DNA of 64,000 nt, from NCBI GenBank assembly GCA_028278205.1, contig JANQES010000039.1, positions 26,236-90,235 on the forward strand. Reading direction: 5' to 3'. The position numbers and the translations under genes were made by a program. The notes under the pieces are model-generated. The model was not told the DNA's origin. It saw nothing but the letters and a program-made list of their open reading frames with translations, and searched no databases. This document shows, piece by piece, positions 26,217 to 33,797 of the stretch. The stretch comes from Rhodothermales bacterium. GTDB lineage: Bacteria; Bacteroidota; Rhodothermia; Rhodothermales; Bin80. The stretch's first letter is position 1; each line of letters begins with the position of its first letter.

Positions 26217-27017
26217 TCAATTCGCGCAGGCCGCGTTATCCAGATTCTCGTCCCAGCACGCCTTGTCGCCGTTGTTAAAATTGGTGGCGGTGATCGAGCC
26301 GGCGTGGGTGGCGACGTCCCAGACGACGAGGTGATCGAAGCCTTCCGCGATCTGTCTCCAGTCGAAGACCCGTTCGTCGCCGCTGGCCTGATACATCACG
26401 GAGTCGCCGGCATCGCGGTCGGCGGTGTTGGGGACGCTGTAGGTGATGGCAGCCTCGTCTTCGCCCGTGACCACGAAGTCGGCATTCAAGACGTTGCGGC
26501 GCTGGCCGTCGATCTCATAGAAGAGTTGCCACGTGCCCGTCTGGCTTTCGAAATCGGTGACGGCGGTGTAGAGTTCGAAATCGTCGAAGGTTTGCTGGCC
26601 GTCGGTGTACGAAACGCGCATACTCCAGTTGATAGACGAGCCGTTAACCGTGCCTTCGAGCGTGAAGGCCACCTCATGGCCGTCGGAGACGACCGTCGAG
26701 TTCCAGATCCAGGTATTGCCGCTCTGAATGGGATCGGCCTGCAACGCCGCCGCTGTGACGGCGACGGGGACGATCAGGTTGGCGCTGATGATGACCGAGA
26801 CAGGCCAGACGCGCAAGGCAGCAGCGGTGAAGTTGGCTCCGGCGCTGGTCTTGCCGGCGTCGTTCTGATTAAACAAGTTCGTCTGAAGCGAGAACGCTTC
26901 GGCAGGAAGCACCCGCGGCGGTGTCGCGTCCGGTTCGTTCGTGCTCGCGCTGTCACATCCGGCCAGAAGCAGCCCAAAAAGGGCGATGAAAAGCGAATAC
27001 CGTCCAAAACGATTCAT
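26217..27017 (-). CDS. Hypothetical lipoprotein
   Basis: 266 residues. The signal sequence MNRFGRYSLFIALFGLLLAG ends in the lipobox LAGC. The mature protein is beta-rich (NTWIWNSTVVSDGHEVAFTL, TGTWQLFYEIDG, ITATNFNNGDKACWDENLDN), with two cysteines near the C terminus that may form a disulfide. Proteins with this overall pattern are common in Bacteroidota/Rhodothermota genomes, without assigned function. It is probably anchored in the outer membrane. No operon partner is close. Confidence 0.75.
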   Translation of the reverse strand: MNRFGRYSLFIALFGLLLAGCDSASTNEPDATPPRVLPAEAFSLQTNLFNQNDAGKTSAGANFTAAALRVWPVSVIISANLIVPVAVTAAALQADPIQSGNTWIWNSTVVSDGHEVAFTLEGTVNGSSINWSMRVSYTDGQQTFDDFELYTAVTDFESQTGTWQLFYEIDGQRRNVLNADFVVTGEDEAAITYSVPNTADRDAGDSVMYQASGDERVFDWRQIAEGFDHLVVWDVATHAGSITATNFNNGDKACWDENLDNAACAN

Positions 27018-27183
27018 GACAAACCCCTATCGGTATGTTGGCAAGGAAACTGTGAGGCCGCGTCGCGTGGGCCGACGCGCTTTGTACGTAAAGCCGCCCT
27101 GCTGCCGGTATCGGTAACGGGCGTAAAACGTAAAGGCACTCTGGCAAAGCACCCGTCCGTTTTCCCCTAATACGTATCAAGCC

Positions 27184-27651
27184 TCACATACCCTGCCGCT
27201 CCAGCACCCCCAGGATGTCCGGCGGGGTCCAATCCGGGGGTTTGATCCATTTGCCGTCGTCGCGCTCGTAAGAGCCGGGGCCGAATTTGCGAAGATTGGC
27301 GCGGTCTACTTCTTCGAGGATCGGCTCGTCGTCCACGCCGAAGGCGATCAGCGTGCCGATGGTCACCACCGAGATATCGGCACAGCCATCGACGACGCCT
27401 TCGAGGTCTACCTCGCCGTCGATGGCAAAAGACAATTCGTGAGGATCGACCGTGACGACGCCGGTATGGCCGCCGGCTTCGCGCAGGCGCACCTCCACGC
27501 CCATCGCCCGTATCGTCTCGATGGCTTCTTCCAGGATCAACTTGGCCCGGAGCAGGCGCGTCTTCTCATCCGGCACCACCGGCGTGGCCGGCGTCTCCTG
27601 ACCAACTTTCTGCATAAATTCCCGAACACGGGTATAGTGCGGCGTGGGCAT
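27184..27651 (-). CDS. MazG/phosphoribosyl-ATP pyrophosphohydrolase-like all-alpha NTPase
   Basis: 155 residues from the ATG at 27651; an upstream in-frame ATG at 27675 is disfavoured because AAGGAG lies just before 27651. Helices carry the acidic metal-binding pattern of the all-alpha NTP pyrophosphatase superfamily: KLILEEAIETIRAMGV (about 40-55) and GEVDLEGVVDGCADISVVTI (about 85-104). These enzymes hydrolyse (d)NTPs or phosphoribosyl-ATP to the monophosphate and pyrophosphate. The substrate is not evident. No histidine biosynthesis gene is nearby, so a house-cleaning role is as likely. Confidence 0.8.
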   Translation of the reverse strand: MPTPHYTRVREFMQKVGQETPATPVVPDEKTRLLRAKLILEEAIETIRAMGVEVRLREAGGHTGVVTVDPHELSFAIDGEVDLEGVVDGCADISVVTIGTLIAFGVDDEPILEEVDRANLRKFGPGSYERDDGKWIKPPDWTPPDILGVLERQGM

Positions 27652-27725
27652 CAGTTCTCCTTCAAAATGGCACAATCACGATCAAAGGTAAATTCGAAAA
27701 TCGTCCAACGAAATCCCAAAACATT

Positions 27726-27753
27726 TTTTGAAATTCGAGATCGAATTTCAAAA
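27726..27753 (-). terminator. Hairpin terminator after the secreted nuclease gene
   Basis: TTTTGAAATTCGA and TCGAATTTCAAAA form a perfect 13-bp stem. The 12-base core is identical to the stem at 19,853-19,880. It lies 7 bases past the stop codon at 27,760. Confidence 0.75.
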
Positions 27754-27759
27754 GGCACT

Positions 27760-29544
27760 TTATCGGATAAGAATCATCGCGCGGGTGAAGAGGCGGCCTC
27801 CGGCATCGAGGCGGTAGAAATAGGGGCCGCCGGGCATCACGCGGGCGTCCCAGACGACGGTGTGCCGGCCAGCGCGTTTCAGGCCCTCGGCCAGCACGGC
27901 TACCTCGCGGCCCAGGGCATCATACACGGTCAGGCGCACCGGCCCGCTTTCGGGCAGTTCGTAGTCGATGTGGGTGGTTTGCTCGAACGGGTTGGGATAG
28001 TTCGTCGCGAGTCTGAAGGCATCCGGAAGGCCCGATCCCGTTTCATCGATAGCGGTGCCTGCCGAAGGGGTGTAGCGGAAATCGCCGACGACGGGCAGGT
28101 GGTCCGACGCCACGATGGCATCGTTGGGCTCAAGACCGTAGGCAGCCAGCGAATCGGGCGGCATGGCCGGGGTGAAGAGGACGAAGTTGCTGCCGGGTTC
28201 GAGCACGCTGTCGGTGTAGACGATGAAGTCGAGGCGTCCGGGGTGGAAGTTGCTGCCCTCGCTGTACCACGTGAACGTCATCGGCAGCGCCACGTGAGGC
28301 GGCATCAGGTCGGCCAGCGGGGTGTCGTCCCAATCGGGCGAGAAGGCGGGTCCGGCCAGGCCCGTATTGACGATATCGCCGTTGACCAGCGTGCGCAACT
28401 GCCGGGCTGCCCCGACCATGTTCATGTCGCCGAGGATGATGATGGGCGTCTCTTCTTCGAGGGTGAGCACGCCGCCCTCGGCTTTGGCGTCCCGGACGAA
28501 AGCCATCATCGCGTCGAGGTCGAGTTGGCGAGCGTCGTCGTTGCGGCAGCAGGGCGGATGCGCCACCAGCATCAGCAAATCCGTCCCCCACGGCTCCTGC
28601 ATGTCGAGCACAAAAGCGGCGTTGGCATCGCCCTGCAACCCGCCGGGGATCGAAAAGCTTTGCTTGACCGGATACCGGCTGACCACGACGAGATCCGGCG
28701 CGATCCGCGCGTTGTGCCACGCCTGCCCCGGCGCCGACGGCAACGCCGCCTCGACGAGCGCCGCCGTCTCTTCGGCAGTGTGGCTAAGAATCTCCTGAAA
28801 TCCAACAATTTCAGGATTTACGGCCTGCAAAAGCCGATTAAAAGATGGATTGCGACTGGGGTTGAAGAAGGCGTCGCGCTGGACGTTGTAGCTGAGCACA
28901 CGCACGTCATCGGCTCTTTCTTTTTGGATCAAGACCGGCGCGATGATGTCTAGCGGCTCGACGTTAGTGAAGGTGTAAACGATGCCGCCCTCGGCATCGG
29001 GCAGGCGGTCGGCGCTGGCGTGGTCTTCGAGGACGAGGCGAAACGACTCGCCGGGGAAGAGCGGGTTCTGCCCGTCGGGCAGGGCCTCGCGTTCGAACGC
29101 GATCTCGAAGGCCGTCGACGACACCGTCGGCGCCGTGACGATGCCGAGGGCGTTATGGCCGATCTGCTGCGCCGTTCCCCCCTGCCTGAAAACACCCGTT
29201 CGCTGCCCGAACGACCACGACAGTTCCGCGCCGATGCCGTGGATAGCCTGCCCGGTAGCCGCGTCGTCGTCGGTGTCGAGGTAGAGGGTGACGGTATTGA
29301 ATTCCTGAATAAGCGTCTCGACGCCGAGTTCGATGTGGAGGTAGAGATAAAGCGTGTCGTTGGTGATCCAGATCCGCGAAAAATCAGCGCCGCCGGGCGT
29401 GGCATCGCCCATGGCATCGGTGTGCGCCGGGTCGAGATTCACCCATTCGCCGAAGCTGCCGTCGAGGAAAACACGCACCGCTTGTGCCTGCACGCCCTGT
29501 GCCAGCGCCAGACTGATTCCAATCAGGAGGAGTAGCGTCTTCAT
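27760..29544 (-). CDS. Secreted endonuclease/exonuclease/phosphatase with C-terminal sorting domain
   Basis: 594 residues. The signal peptide is LLLLIGISLALAQGVQAQ. An N-terminal beta-domain of about 190 residues follows. The EEP (DNase I-like) domain covers about 235-490: RVLSYNVQRDAF, IVGFQEILSH (catalytic Glu), IIILGDMNMVGAARQLR, RLDFIVYTD and ASDHLPVVGDF (catalytic Asp-His). The last ~85 residues (LATNYPNPFEQTTHIDYELP) are the FlgD-like/type IX sorting domain. It is likely a surface or extracellular nuclease or phosphodiesterase for nucleic-acid or phospholipid scavenging. All catalytic motifs are present. Confidence 0.9.
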   Translation of the reverse strand: MKTLLLLIGISLALAQGVQAQAVRVFLDGSFGEWVNLDPAHTDAMGDATPGGADFSRIWITNDTLYLYLHIELGVETLIQEFNTVTLYLDTDDDAATGQAIHGIGAELSWSFGQRTGVFRQGGTAQQIGHNALGIVTAPTVSSTAFEIAFEREALPDGQNPLFPGESFRLVLEDHASADRLPDAEGGIVYTFTNVEPLDIIAPVLIQKERADDVRVLSYNVQRDAFFNPSRNPSFNRLLQAVNPEIVGFQEILSHTAEETAALVEAALPSAPGQAWHNARIAPDLVVVSRYPVKQSFSIPGGLQGDANAAFVLDMQEPWGTDLLMLVAHPPCCRNDDARQLDLDAMMAFVRDAKAEGGVLTLEEETPIIILGDMNMVGAARQLRTLVNGDIVNTGLAGPAFSPDWDDTPLADLMPPHVALPMTFTWYSEGSNFHPGRLDFIVYTDSVLEPGSNFVLFTPAMPPDSLAAYGLEPNDAIVASDHLPVVGDFRYTPSAGTAIDETGSGLPDAFRLATNYPNPFEQTTHIDYELPESGPVRLTVYDALGREVAVLAEGLKRAGRHTVVWDARVMPGGPYFYRLDAGGRLFTRAMILIR

Positions 29545-29567
29545 TGTCGATTGGGTCTACCGATTCC

Positions 29568-29654
29568 CATCAATTTATCGGCATCTGGAAAAACGTGGAC
29601 GGCCAGTGGAAACTGCACCGCGACATCTTTAACAGCGATACTCCCCCTGCCCCC
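29568..29654 (+). pseudogene. Fragment of a DUF4440/SnoaL-like protein C terminus
   Basis: The plus-strand frame reads HQFIGIWKNVDGQWKLHRDI and then FNSDTPPAP, the typical C-terminal strand and tail of DUF4440/SnoaL-like proteins. No upstream part of the domain is present: the nuclease gene start on the other strand lies within 25 bases. The frame runs on without a family-like stop into antisense of the next gene. It is a decayed 3' remnant. Confidence 0.5.
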
Positions 29655-29694
29655 CGGCGCCGGAAGCACCGGCAGACGAATCGGCGATGTAATC

Positions 29695-30849
29695 TCAGGC
29701 TGAGACCATCGAAGCCTGGGCTACCTCTTCCAGGAGTTGATCGTAATGCGCGACGTGCTCGGGCCAGTCGAGGGGTTCGAGGATGCTGCGGAGCGTGGAG
29801 GGCGGCAGCGGGCGTTCCTCGCCTTTCAAGATCGCCTGGAGGATGCGGAAGAGTTCTTCGTCGTCTCCGTAGAGCACCGGCGCGTGCAGCAGGGGCTTGT
29901 GCAGCGTGTTGGGGATGAGTTCGGGATAGCTCAGGCGGTTGGGCAACAGCGGATGGCAACCACAATAAACGGCCTCCATCACCGCGATGCCGAAGAACTC
30001 GTGGATGGCCGTCGAGACGACGATGTCGGCACGGTGGAGCAGGCGGCTATATTCTTCAAAATCTTCGGCATAGCCATAGTGCAAGATGCGCTCGGCGTAG
30101 CGTTCGAAGGCTTGCTCGAACTCGTAGGGTTGCTCCTCGAAATGCTTGCCGGCCAGGATCAAGCGAAACTTGCAGCCGGCGTCGTCGAGGCGGTTCATGA
30201 GGCGGAAAAAGGCTTCCGGATTTTTGTCATATTCCCAGCGCTGGTTCCACAGCACGATGGGTGGTCTCATGGCTGGCCCCCAGGCGTGGCCCTCATAGTC
30301 GGCACCGTATTGATCGTGGGCCTGGAGGTCGAGGCCCAGGTGCAGCACCGAGCTTTTCTGGCGGATCTCCTGCACGGTGTGGAGGTGTGTATAATCCGGA
30401 AAAGCACGCAGCAGGCCCGGCAGCGCCTTCATAAACTCGTCGTAGTGAAACTGCGAGTTGAAGACGATGCGGTCGGCAGCCAGGCACGAGAGGTAGTTGA
30501 TGTAGGCGTAGGTATTGTCGCGTTCTTTGCCTTCGGGGAGCGGATAGGTGAGTTGGTTTTCGTGCAGATAATACACCACCGGCACGTTGGTCAGGTGCGT
30601 GCGCGTCATCGCCAGAAAAGCTGGCACGTTGACCATGCTGGTGGCGAGGATCACATCCGGCATGAAGCCCTCTTCGACGGCCTGCACCGCCTTGCGCGCC
30701 ATCGTGACGGCGCCGCCGTGCATCCGCCACTTCCAAAAGCGCGCCGCCATCGTGATACGGTGAAACCGATGGGCGCTGTGCTTAACAAGCCCGTCGAGAA
30801 AGTTGCGATGGGATCCCCCATACCAGGGTTCCAGGGCCAAGACGTTCAT
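29695..30849 (-). CDS. tRNA-queuosine alpha-mannosyltransferase-like (DUF3524/GTDC1) glycosyltransferase
   Basis: 384 residues. The N-terminal DUF3524 domain is clear: LALEPWYGGSHRNFLDGL (4-21), FWKWRMHGGA, PDVILATSMVNVPAFLAMTR, YYLHENQLTYPL, and DRIVFNSQFHYDEFMKALP. A GT4-type C-terminal half has WNQRWEYDKNPEAFFRLM, LILAGKHF, YGYAEDFEEYSRLL and EFFGIAVMEAVYCGCHPLLP. Vertebrate GTDC1 (QTMAN) of this family mannosylates queuosine in tRNA-Asp using GDP-mannose. Bacterial members share the architecture, but their acceptor is not established. It follows the small gene at 30,892 on the same strand, 42 bases downstream. Confidence 0.88.
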   Translation of the reverse strand: MNVLALEPWYGGSHRNFLDGLVKHSAHRFHRITMAARFWKWRMHGGAVTMARKAVQAVEEGFMPDVILATSMVNVPAFLAMTRTHLTNVPVVYYLHENQLTYPLPEGKERDNTYAYINYLSCLAADRIVFNSQFHYDEFMKALPGLLRAFPDYTHLHTVQEIRQKSSVLHLGLDLQAHDQYGADYEGHAWGPAMRPPIVLWNQRWEYDKNPEAFFRLMNRLDDAGCKFRLILAGKHFEEQPYEFEQAFERYAERILHYGYAEDFEEYSRLLHRADIVVSTAIHEFFGIAVMEAVYCGCHPLLPNRLSYPELIPNTLHKPLLHAPVLYGDDEELFRILQAILKGEERPLPPSTLRSILEPLDWPEHVAHYDQLLEEVAQASMVSA

Positions 30850-30891
30850 CTCAGAAGCGTTCGAAATTCGACATTCGACATTCGCAAGTCC
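30850..30891. repeat. Single arm of the ATTCGAC heptamer family
   Basis: GTTCGAAATTCGACATTCG followed by ACATTCGCAAG fills the short spacer between the stop at 30,892 and the start at 30,849. Only one arm is present, though TTCGAA is self-complementary. Confidence 0.7.
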
Positions 30892-31143
30892 CTACTCCTC
30901 CTCCTCTTGCTCCTGTTCTTCGAGCAAGCGTTGGATGGCGTCCTCTTCGTCGTCGGTCGTTGGACGGACGATGGAGATGGCACGCACCTGGAGTTTCTCG
31001 CGGAGGACCGGGTCCTTCACCTCGTCGGCGGTGATGGGATACTCCTCGCCTGGCTTAATGACGAGCGACCGGGTTGCCAGGTTAACCTCTACGGTGCGGT
31101 CGTCCGTGTTTTTTATGACCATGCCTTTGCGCTTACGGCTCAT
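30892..31143 (-). CDS. Small hypothetical protein with acidic tail
   Basis: 83 residues. The ATG at 31143 is preceded by GGAGGG at a good distance, which supports real translation. It begins SRKRKGMVIKNTDDRTVEVN and runs through a beta-like region (LVIKPGEEYPITADEV) to a poly-Glu/Gln C terminus. It has no signal peptide. I do not recognise it. It is probably co-transcribed with the downstream mannosyltransferase-like gene. Confidence 0.65.
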   Translation of the reverse strand: MSRKRKGMVIKNTDDRTVEVNLATRSLVIKPGEEYPITADEVKDPVLREKLQVRAISIVRPTTDDEEDAIQRLLEEQEQEEEE

Positions 31144-31324
31144 TGCGCAATACCCTCCTGTTCAAAAAAAGCAGTGGGGTGCATAATACAATATTTAGCT
31201 TTATGATAAAGCAGCTTTCCGGAGAAGTTTGGGTCTAAAAGTACACCTTCACAGGAATCTCGAAATGCACGGCGCTTTCTCTAATCGGGGGGCATAATCC
31301 GGTGGCCTGTGCGCCCTGAAAAAG

Positions 31325-31385
31325 GGCTTTGTACTGCGTAAAGGTGCCACGCAGTACGAAGTACGCACTATGCAACGTCCAAAAA
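31325..31385. repeat. TACTGCG-family hairpin upstream of comF
   Basis: TTTGTACTGCGTAAAGG (left) and ACGCAGTACGAAGTACGC (right) pair across about 8 bases. It lies 20 bases before the comF start and belongs to the family seen at 22,103 and 56,590. Confidence 0.75.
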
Positions 31386-31403
31386 AACGCAAGCTTAGAA
31401 CTT

Positions 31404-32126
31404 ATGATCAACCCGCCTCTCATCGCGAAGGCAGCGCAATTTGCCCCTCCGGCCTGGGCGTCCTTGCTCGGTTTGCTCTACCCGCCCCGGTGCCTCGGCT
31501 GCGGCGCGCGGCTGCCCGACGAGACGATGCCGCTATGCCACCGCTGCCTGCTTCGCCTCGAACGACCAGCGTCCTCGCCCTTCGACGTATCGGCAGCCCA
31601 CCTCCCCGAAGCACACGCCGCGCTCGACGGCGCTTTTGCCCTCTGGCTCTTCGATGCCGGCGGCGTGGTGCAACGCCTTCAGCATGCCCTCAAGTACGGC
31701 AACCGCCCCCACGTCGGCCTCGCGCTGGGGCAGGTGATGGGTATGACCTACCGGGCTACCGCCGCGCCGCTGCCCGACCTCGTGCTGCCCATCCCGCTGC
31801 ACCGCACCCGCCTTTACGAGCGCGGCTACAACCAGAGCGCCATGCTGGCACGCGGCGTAGGATCCGCCCTCGGCGCGATGGTGTCTGAGACGCTGCTCGC
31901 GCGTCGCCGGGCTACCCGCTCGCAGACCAACCTCTCGCACCAGCGCCGGTGGGAAAACGTCGCCGGTGCTTTCGCCCTGGCCGCGCCCGAAGCCGTCGCG
32001 GGCCGTCGCGTCTTGCTCATCGACGACGTGTTCACCACAGGCGCCACGCTGGCTGCCGCTGCGACGGTGCTTCAAGACGCCGGCCCCGCCTCCATCCACG
32101 CGGCCACGCTGGCGGTGGCTCGGTAG
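31404..32126 (+). CDS. comF: ComF-family phosphoribosyltransferase-like protein
   Basis: 240 residues from the ATG at 31404; the in-frame upstream extension is translated repeat. An N-terminal zinc ribbon with four cysteines (CLGCGARLPDETMPLCHRC, about 26-44) precedes a phosphoribosyltransferase domain. The conserved region PIPLHRTRLYERGYNQSAML and the PRPP motif VLLIDDVFTTGATL (about 201-214) are present. ComF proteins are needed for natural transformation, acting in the cytoplasm on incoming single-stranded DNA with the PriA/ComFA machinery. No other competence gene is in view. Confidence 0.92.
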   Translation: MINPPLIAKAAQFAPPAWASLLGLLYPPRCLGCGARLPDETMPLCHRCLLRLERPASSPFDVSAAHLPEAHAALDGAFALWLFDAGGVVQRLQHALKYGNRPHVGLALGQVMGMTYRATAAPLPDLVLPIPLHRTRLYERGYNQSAMLARGVGSALGAMVSETLLARRRATRSQTNLSHQRRWENVAGAFALAAPEAVAGRRVLLIDDVFTTGATLAAAATVLQDAGPASIHAATLAVAR

Positions 32127-32233
32127 TGCTTCGCGTCATTTCGCTTCGCGGTCATTCATGGTCATTGATTGCCGTGTTCGACCCATGACCATGAATGACC
32201 GCGAAGCGAAATGACAGCGAGCGCTAGCGAGTC
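32127..32233. repeat. CGGTCATT-family hairpin
   Basis: The left arm has GCGTCATTTCGCTTCGCGG and TCATTCATGGTCATTG. The right arm has CATGACCATGAATGACCGCG, AAGCGAAATGACAGCGAGCG. It joins the converging stops of comF and the ABC ATPase. Same family as 14,831-14,992. Confidence 0.85.
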
Positions 32234-32860
32234 CTACCTGTAATCCTCAATCCGAATCACGTCATCGCATTTGGCGGCTTCGGCGGCGACGTTGGTGGCG
32301 ACGATGAGGAGTTGGCCGGTCTCCTGCTGATGGGCCATGATGCGTTCTACCATCGCCAGACCGGCGGCGTCGAGGTTGGCCGTCGGTTCGTCCAGAAGCA
32401 AGAGGGGCGGCTCGGCCAGCAGCGCAGCCGCATACTTGACGCGCTGCTTCATGCCGGACGAATACGTACCCACGAGGTCGTCGGCACGGGGGGTGAGATC
32501 GACCTGAGCCAGGGCTGTCTCGATCCGATCCACGGCCTGGGACAGACGGCGGGCTTGCGCCAGAAAAGCCAGATTTTCCCGCGCGGTAAAGCCATCGTAA
32601 ACATTAAGATAAGGCGCTACCAATCCTGTCTGAAGTGGATGTGCTTCATCGGGTAACACCTGCCCGTTGCGATGCAGCGCGACGACGCCTTTGGTCGGGC
32701 GGAGCACCCCAGCGAGGATCTTGAGCAACGTAGACTTGCCCGCGCCGTTGGCCCCCGTCACCGCCAGCGCCCGGCCACCTTCCAGCGCAAAGGAAAGCTT
32801 CCGAAACAGCACGCGGCGGCCATAGCGCTTGCCCAGGTTTTCGGCAACGAGTCGAGGCAT
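32234..32860 (-). CDS. ABC transporter ATP-binding protein (CcmA-like)
   Basis: 208 residues with a complete ATPase: Walker A GANGAGKST (about 36-44), Q-loop LQTGLVAP, signature YSSGMKQRVKYAAALLAEPP, Walker B LLLLDEPT, and an N-x-A-x-E segment where the H-loop His would be (IVATNVAAEA). The usual switch histidine is therefore absent, so hydrolysis may be weak. The small size resembles CcmA of the haem exporter, but no permease or ccmB gene is adjacent and the substrate is unknown. The next gene upstream is an unrelated membrane protease. Confidence 0.82.
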   Translation of the reverse strand: MPRLVAENLGKRYGRRVLFRKLSFALEGGRALAVTGANGAGKSTLLKILAGVLRPTKGVVALHRNGQVLPDEAHPLQTGLVAPYLNVYDGFTARENLAFLAQARRLSQAVDRIETALAQVDLTPRADDLVGTYSSGMKQRVKYAAALLAEPPLLLLDEPTANLDAAGLAMVERIMAHQQETGQLLIVATNVAAEAAKCDDVIRIEDYR

Positions 32861-32867
32861 GAATGGT

Positions 32868-32925
32868 GTTTTAGTTTGTACTGCGTAGTGCGTAGGGGTG
32901 CTCTTTTCTACGAAGAACGCCGTAA
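32868..32925. repeat. TACTGCG-family degenerate hairpin
   Basis: TTTGTACTGCGTAGTGCGTA (left) and TCTACGAAGAACGCCG (right), a worn copy of the family at 22,103. It lies between the ABC gene start and the CPBP gene stop. Confidence 0.55.
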
Positions 32926-32947
32926 TCGATTAAAATAGTGAATGGCA

Positions 32948-33553
32948 TCATTCAGGCGCCGGAGGCGCCTCATCTCCGGGGTCGATGCCGCCGGGAGACT
33001 GGCGGGCATAAACCAGATAGCCGAGCGCCAGGAAATCGTAAACAGCGTGGGTTACGACCGGCACGAGCAGGTTGTCGAAAGCAATCAGCAATACGCCCAG
33101 GTAAACGCCGACGATGGTCGCATAAACGGCGTAAGTGACCGTGACAAAGTGCACGAGACCGAACACGAGGCTCGTCAGCGCGACGGCTATCCACAACCCC
33201 ACGACGCCGGCCAGCGCCGTCTGCATGACGCCGCGAAAGAGCACCTCTTCGCCCAGACCGGCCAGCACCGAGATCACCAGCAAGTCGAGCAACGTGCAGT
33301 TGGTAAAGAGTGGCGCTACGCGTTCGTCAATGGTTTTTCGGAAGCGCACCAGGGGCGTCCACCGCGTCCGCAAGACCCACGCCAGCCCCAGCAGCATGGG
33401 CACGGCGGCCAAAACGCCGTAACCGGCCCCCGCCGCCGTCAGGTGTAACTGCCCGAAGGCGGGGGTGCCGAAGAGCGCGCCGAGTGCCCATGCCAGCAAC
33501 AAAAGCCCGCCTTCGGCGCCAAAGGCTATCAGGAGCATCTGTCTACGCGGCAT
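32948..33553 (-). CDS. CPBP/CAAX-type intramembrane glutamic endopeptidase
   Basis: 201 residues with about six hydrophobic segments. The conserved motifs are LGEEVLFRGV (catalytic Glu pair and Arg, about 101-110), GLVHFVTVTYAVYATIVGVY (His motif) and VTHAVYDF (third motif). These membrane proteases cleave or process membrane proteins and peptides; in Bacteria, roles in bacteriocin self-immunity are documented for some. Substrate not evident. Pro/Gly/Glu-rich cytoplasmic tail. Confidence 0.88.
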   Translation of the reverse strand: MPRRQMLLIAFGAEGGLLLLAWALGALFGTPAFGQLHLTAAGAGYGVLAAVPMLLGLAWVLRTRWTPLVRFRKTIDERVAPLFTNCTLLDLLVISVLAGLGEEVLFRGVMQTALAGVVGLWIAVALTSLVFGLVHFVTVTYAVYATIVGVYLGVLLIAFDNLLVPVVTHAVYDFLALGYLVYARQSPGGIDPGDEAPPAPE

Positions 33554-33797
33554 AAGGGCGTCGGCCTCCAGATTTTTTGCTATCCGAGTAAAGCTCGCTC
33601 CAACGGTCCTCCATTAACATAGAACTTTTTTCAGCGAAAGTGAGCCTCCTGGTCGAGGAAATCTGTATGTAACGCATCACGTTTTCACGCCCACCCAGTC
33701 CAATAATTCATCCCCGGCGTTCCGCATCGAAACATCGTTTACGGCGGTTGTTTTAATTTGGGATACACGTCCACGCGGTAACGAACCCCTGGGAAGG
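33554..33797. other. Divergent spacer, promoter region
   Basis: 244 bp between divergent starts of the CPBP protease and the Asp-box protein. No repeat arms were seen. Promoters for both genes must lie here. Confidence 0.4.

Noticed and set aside
32234..32860. Firm CcmA (haem exporter) assignment
   Set aside because: Only size and general ABC similarity support it; no ccmB, ccmC or other cytochrome c maturation gene is adjacent.
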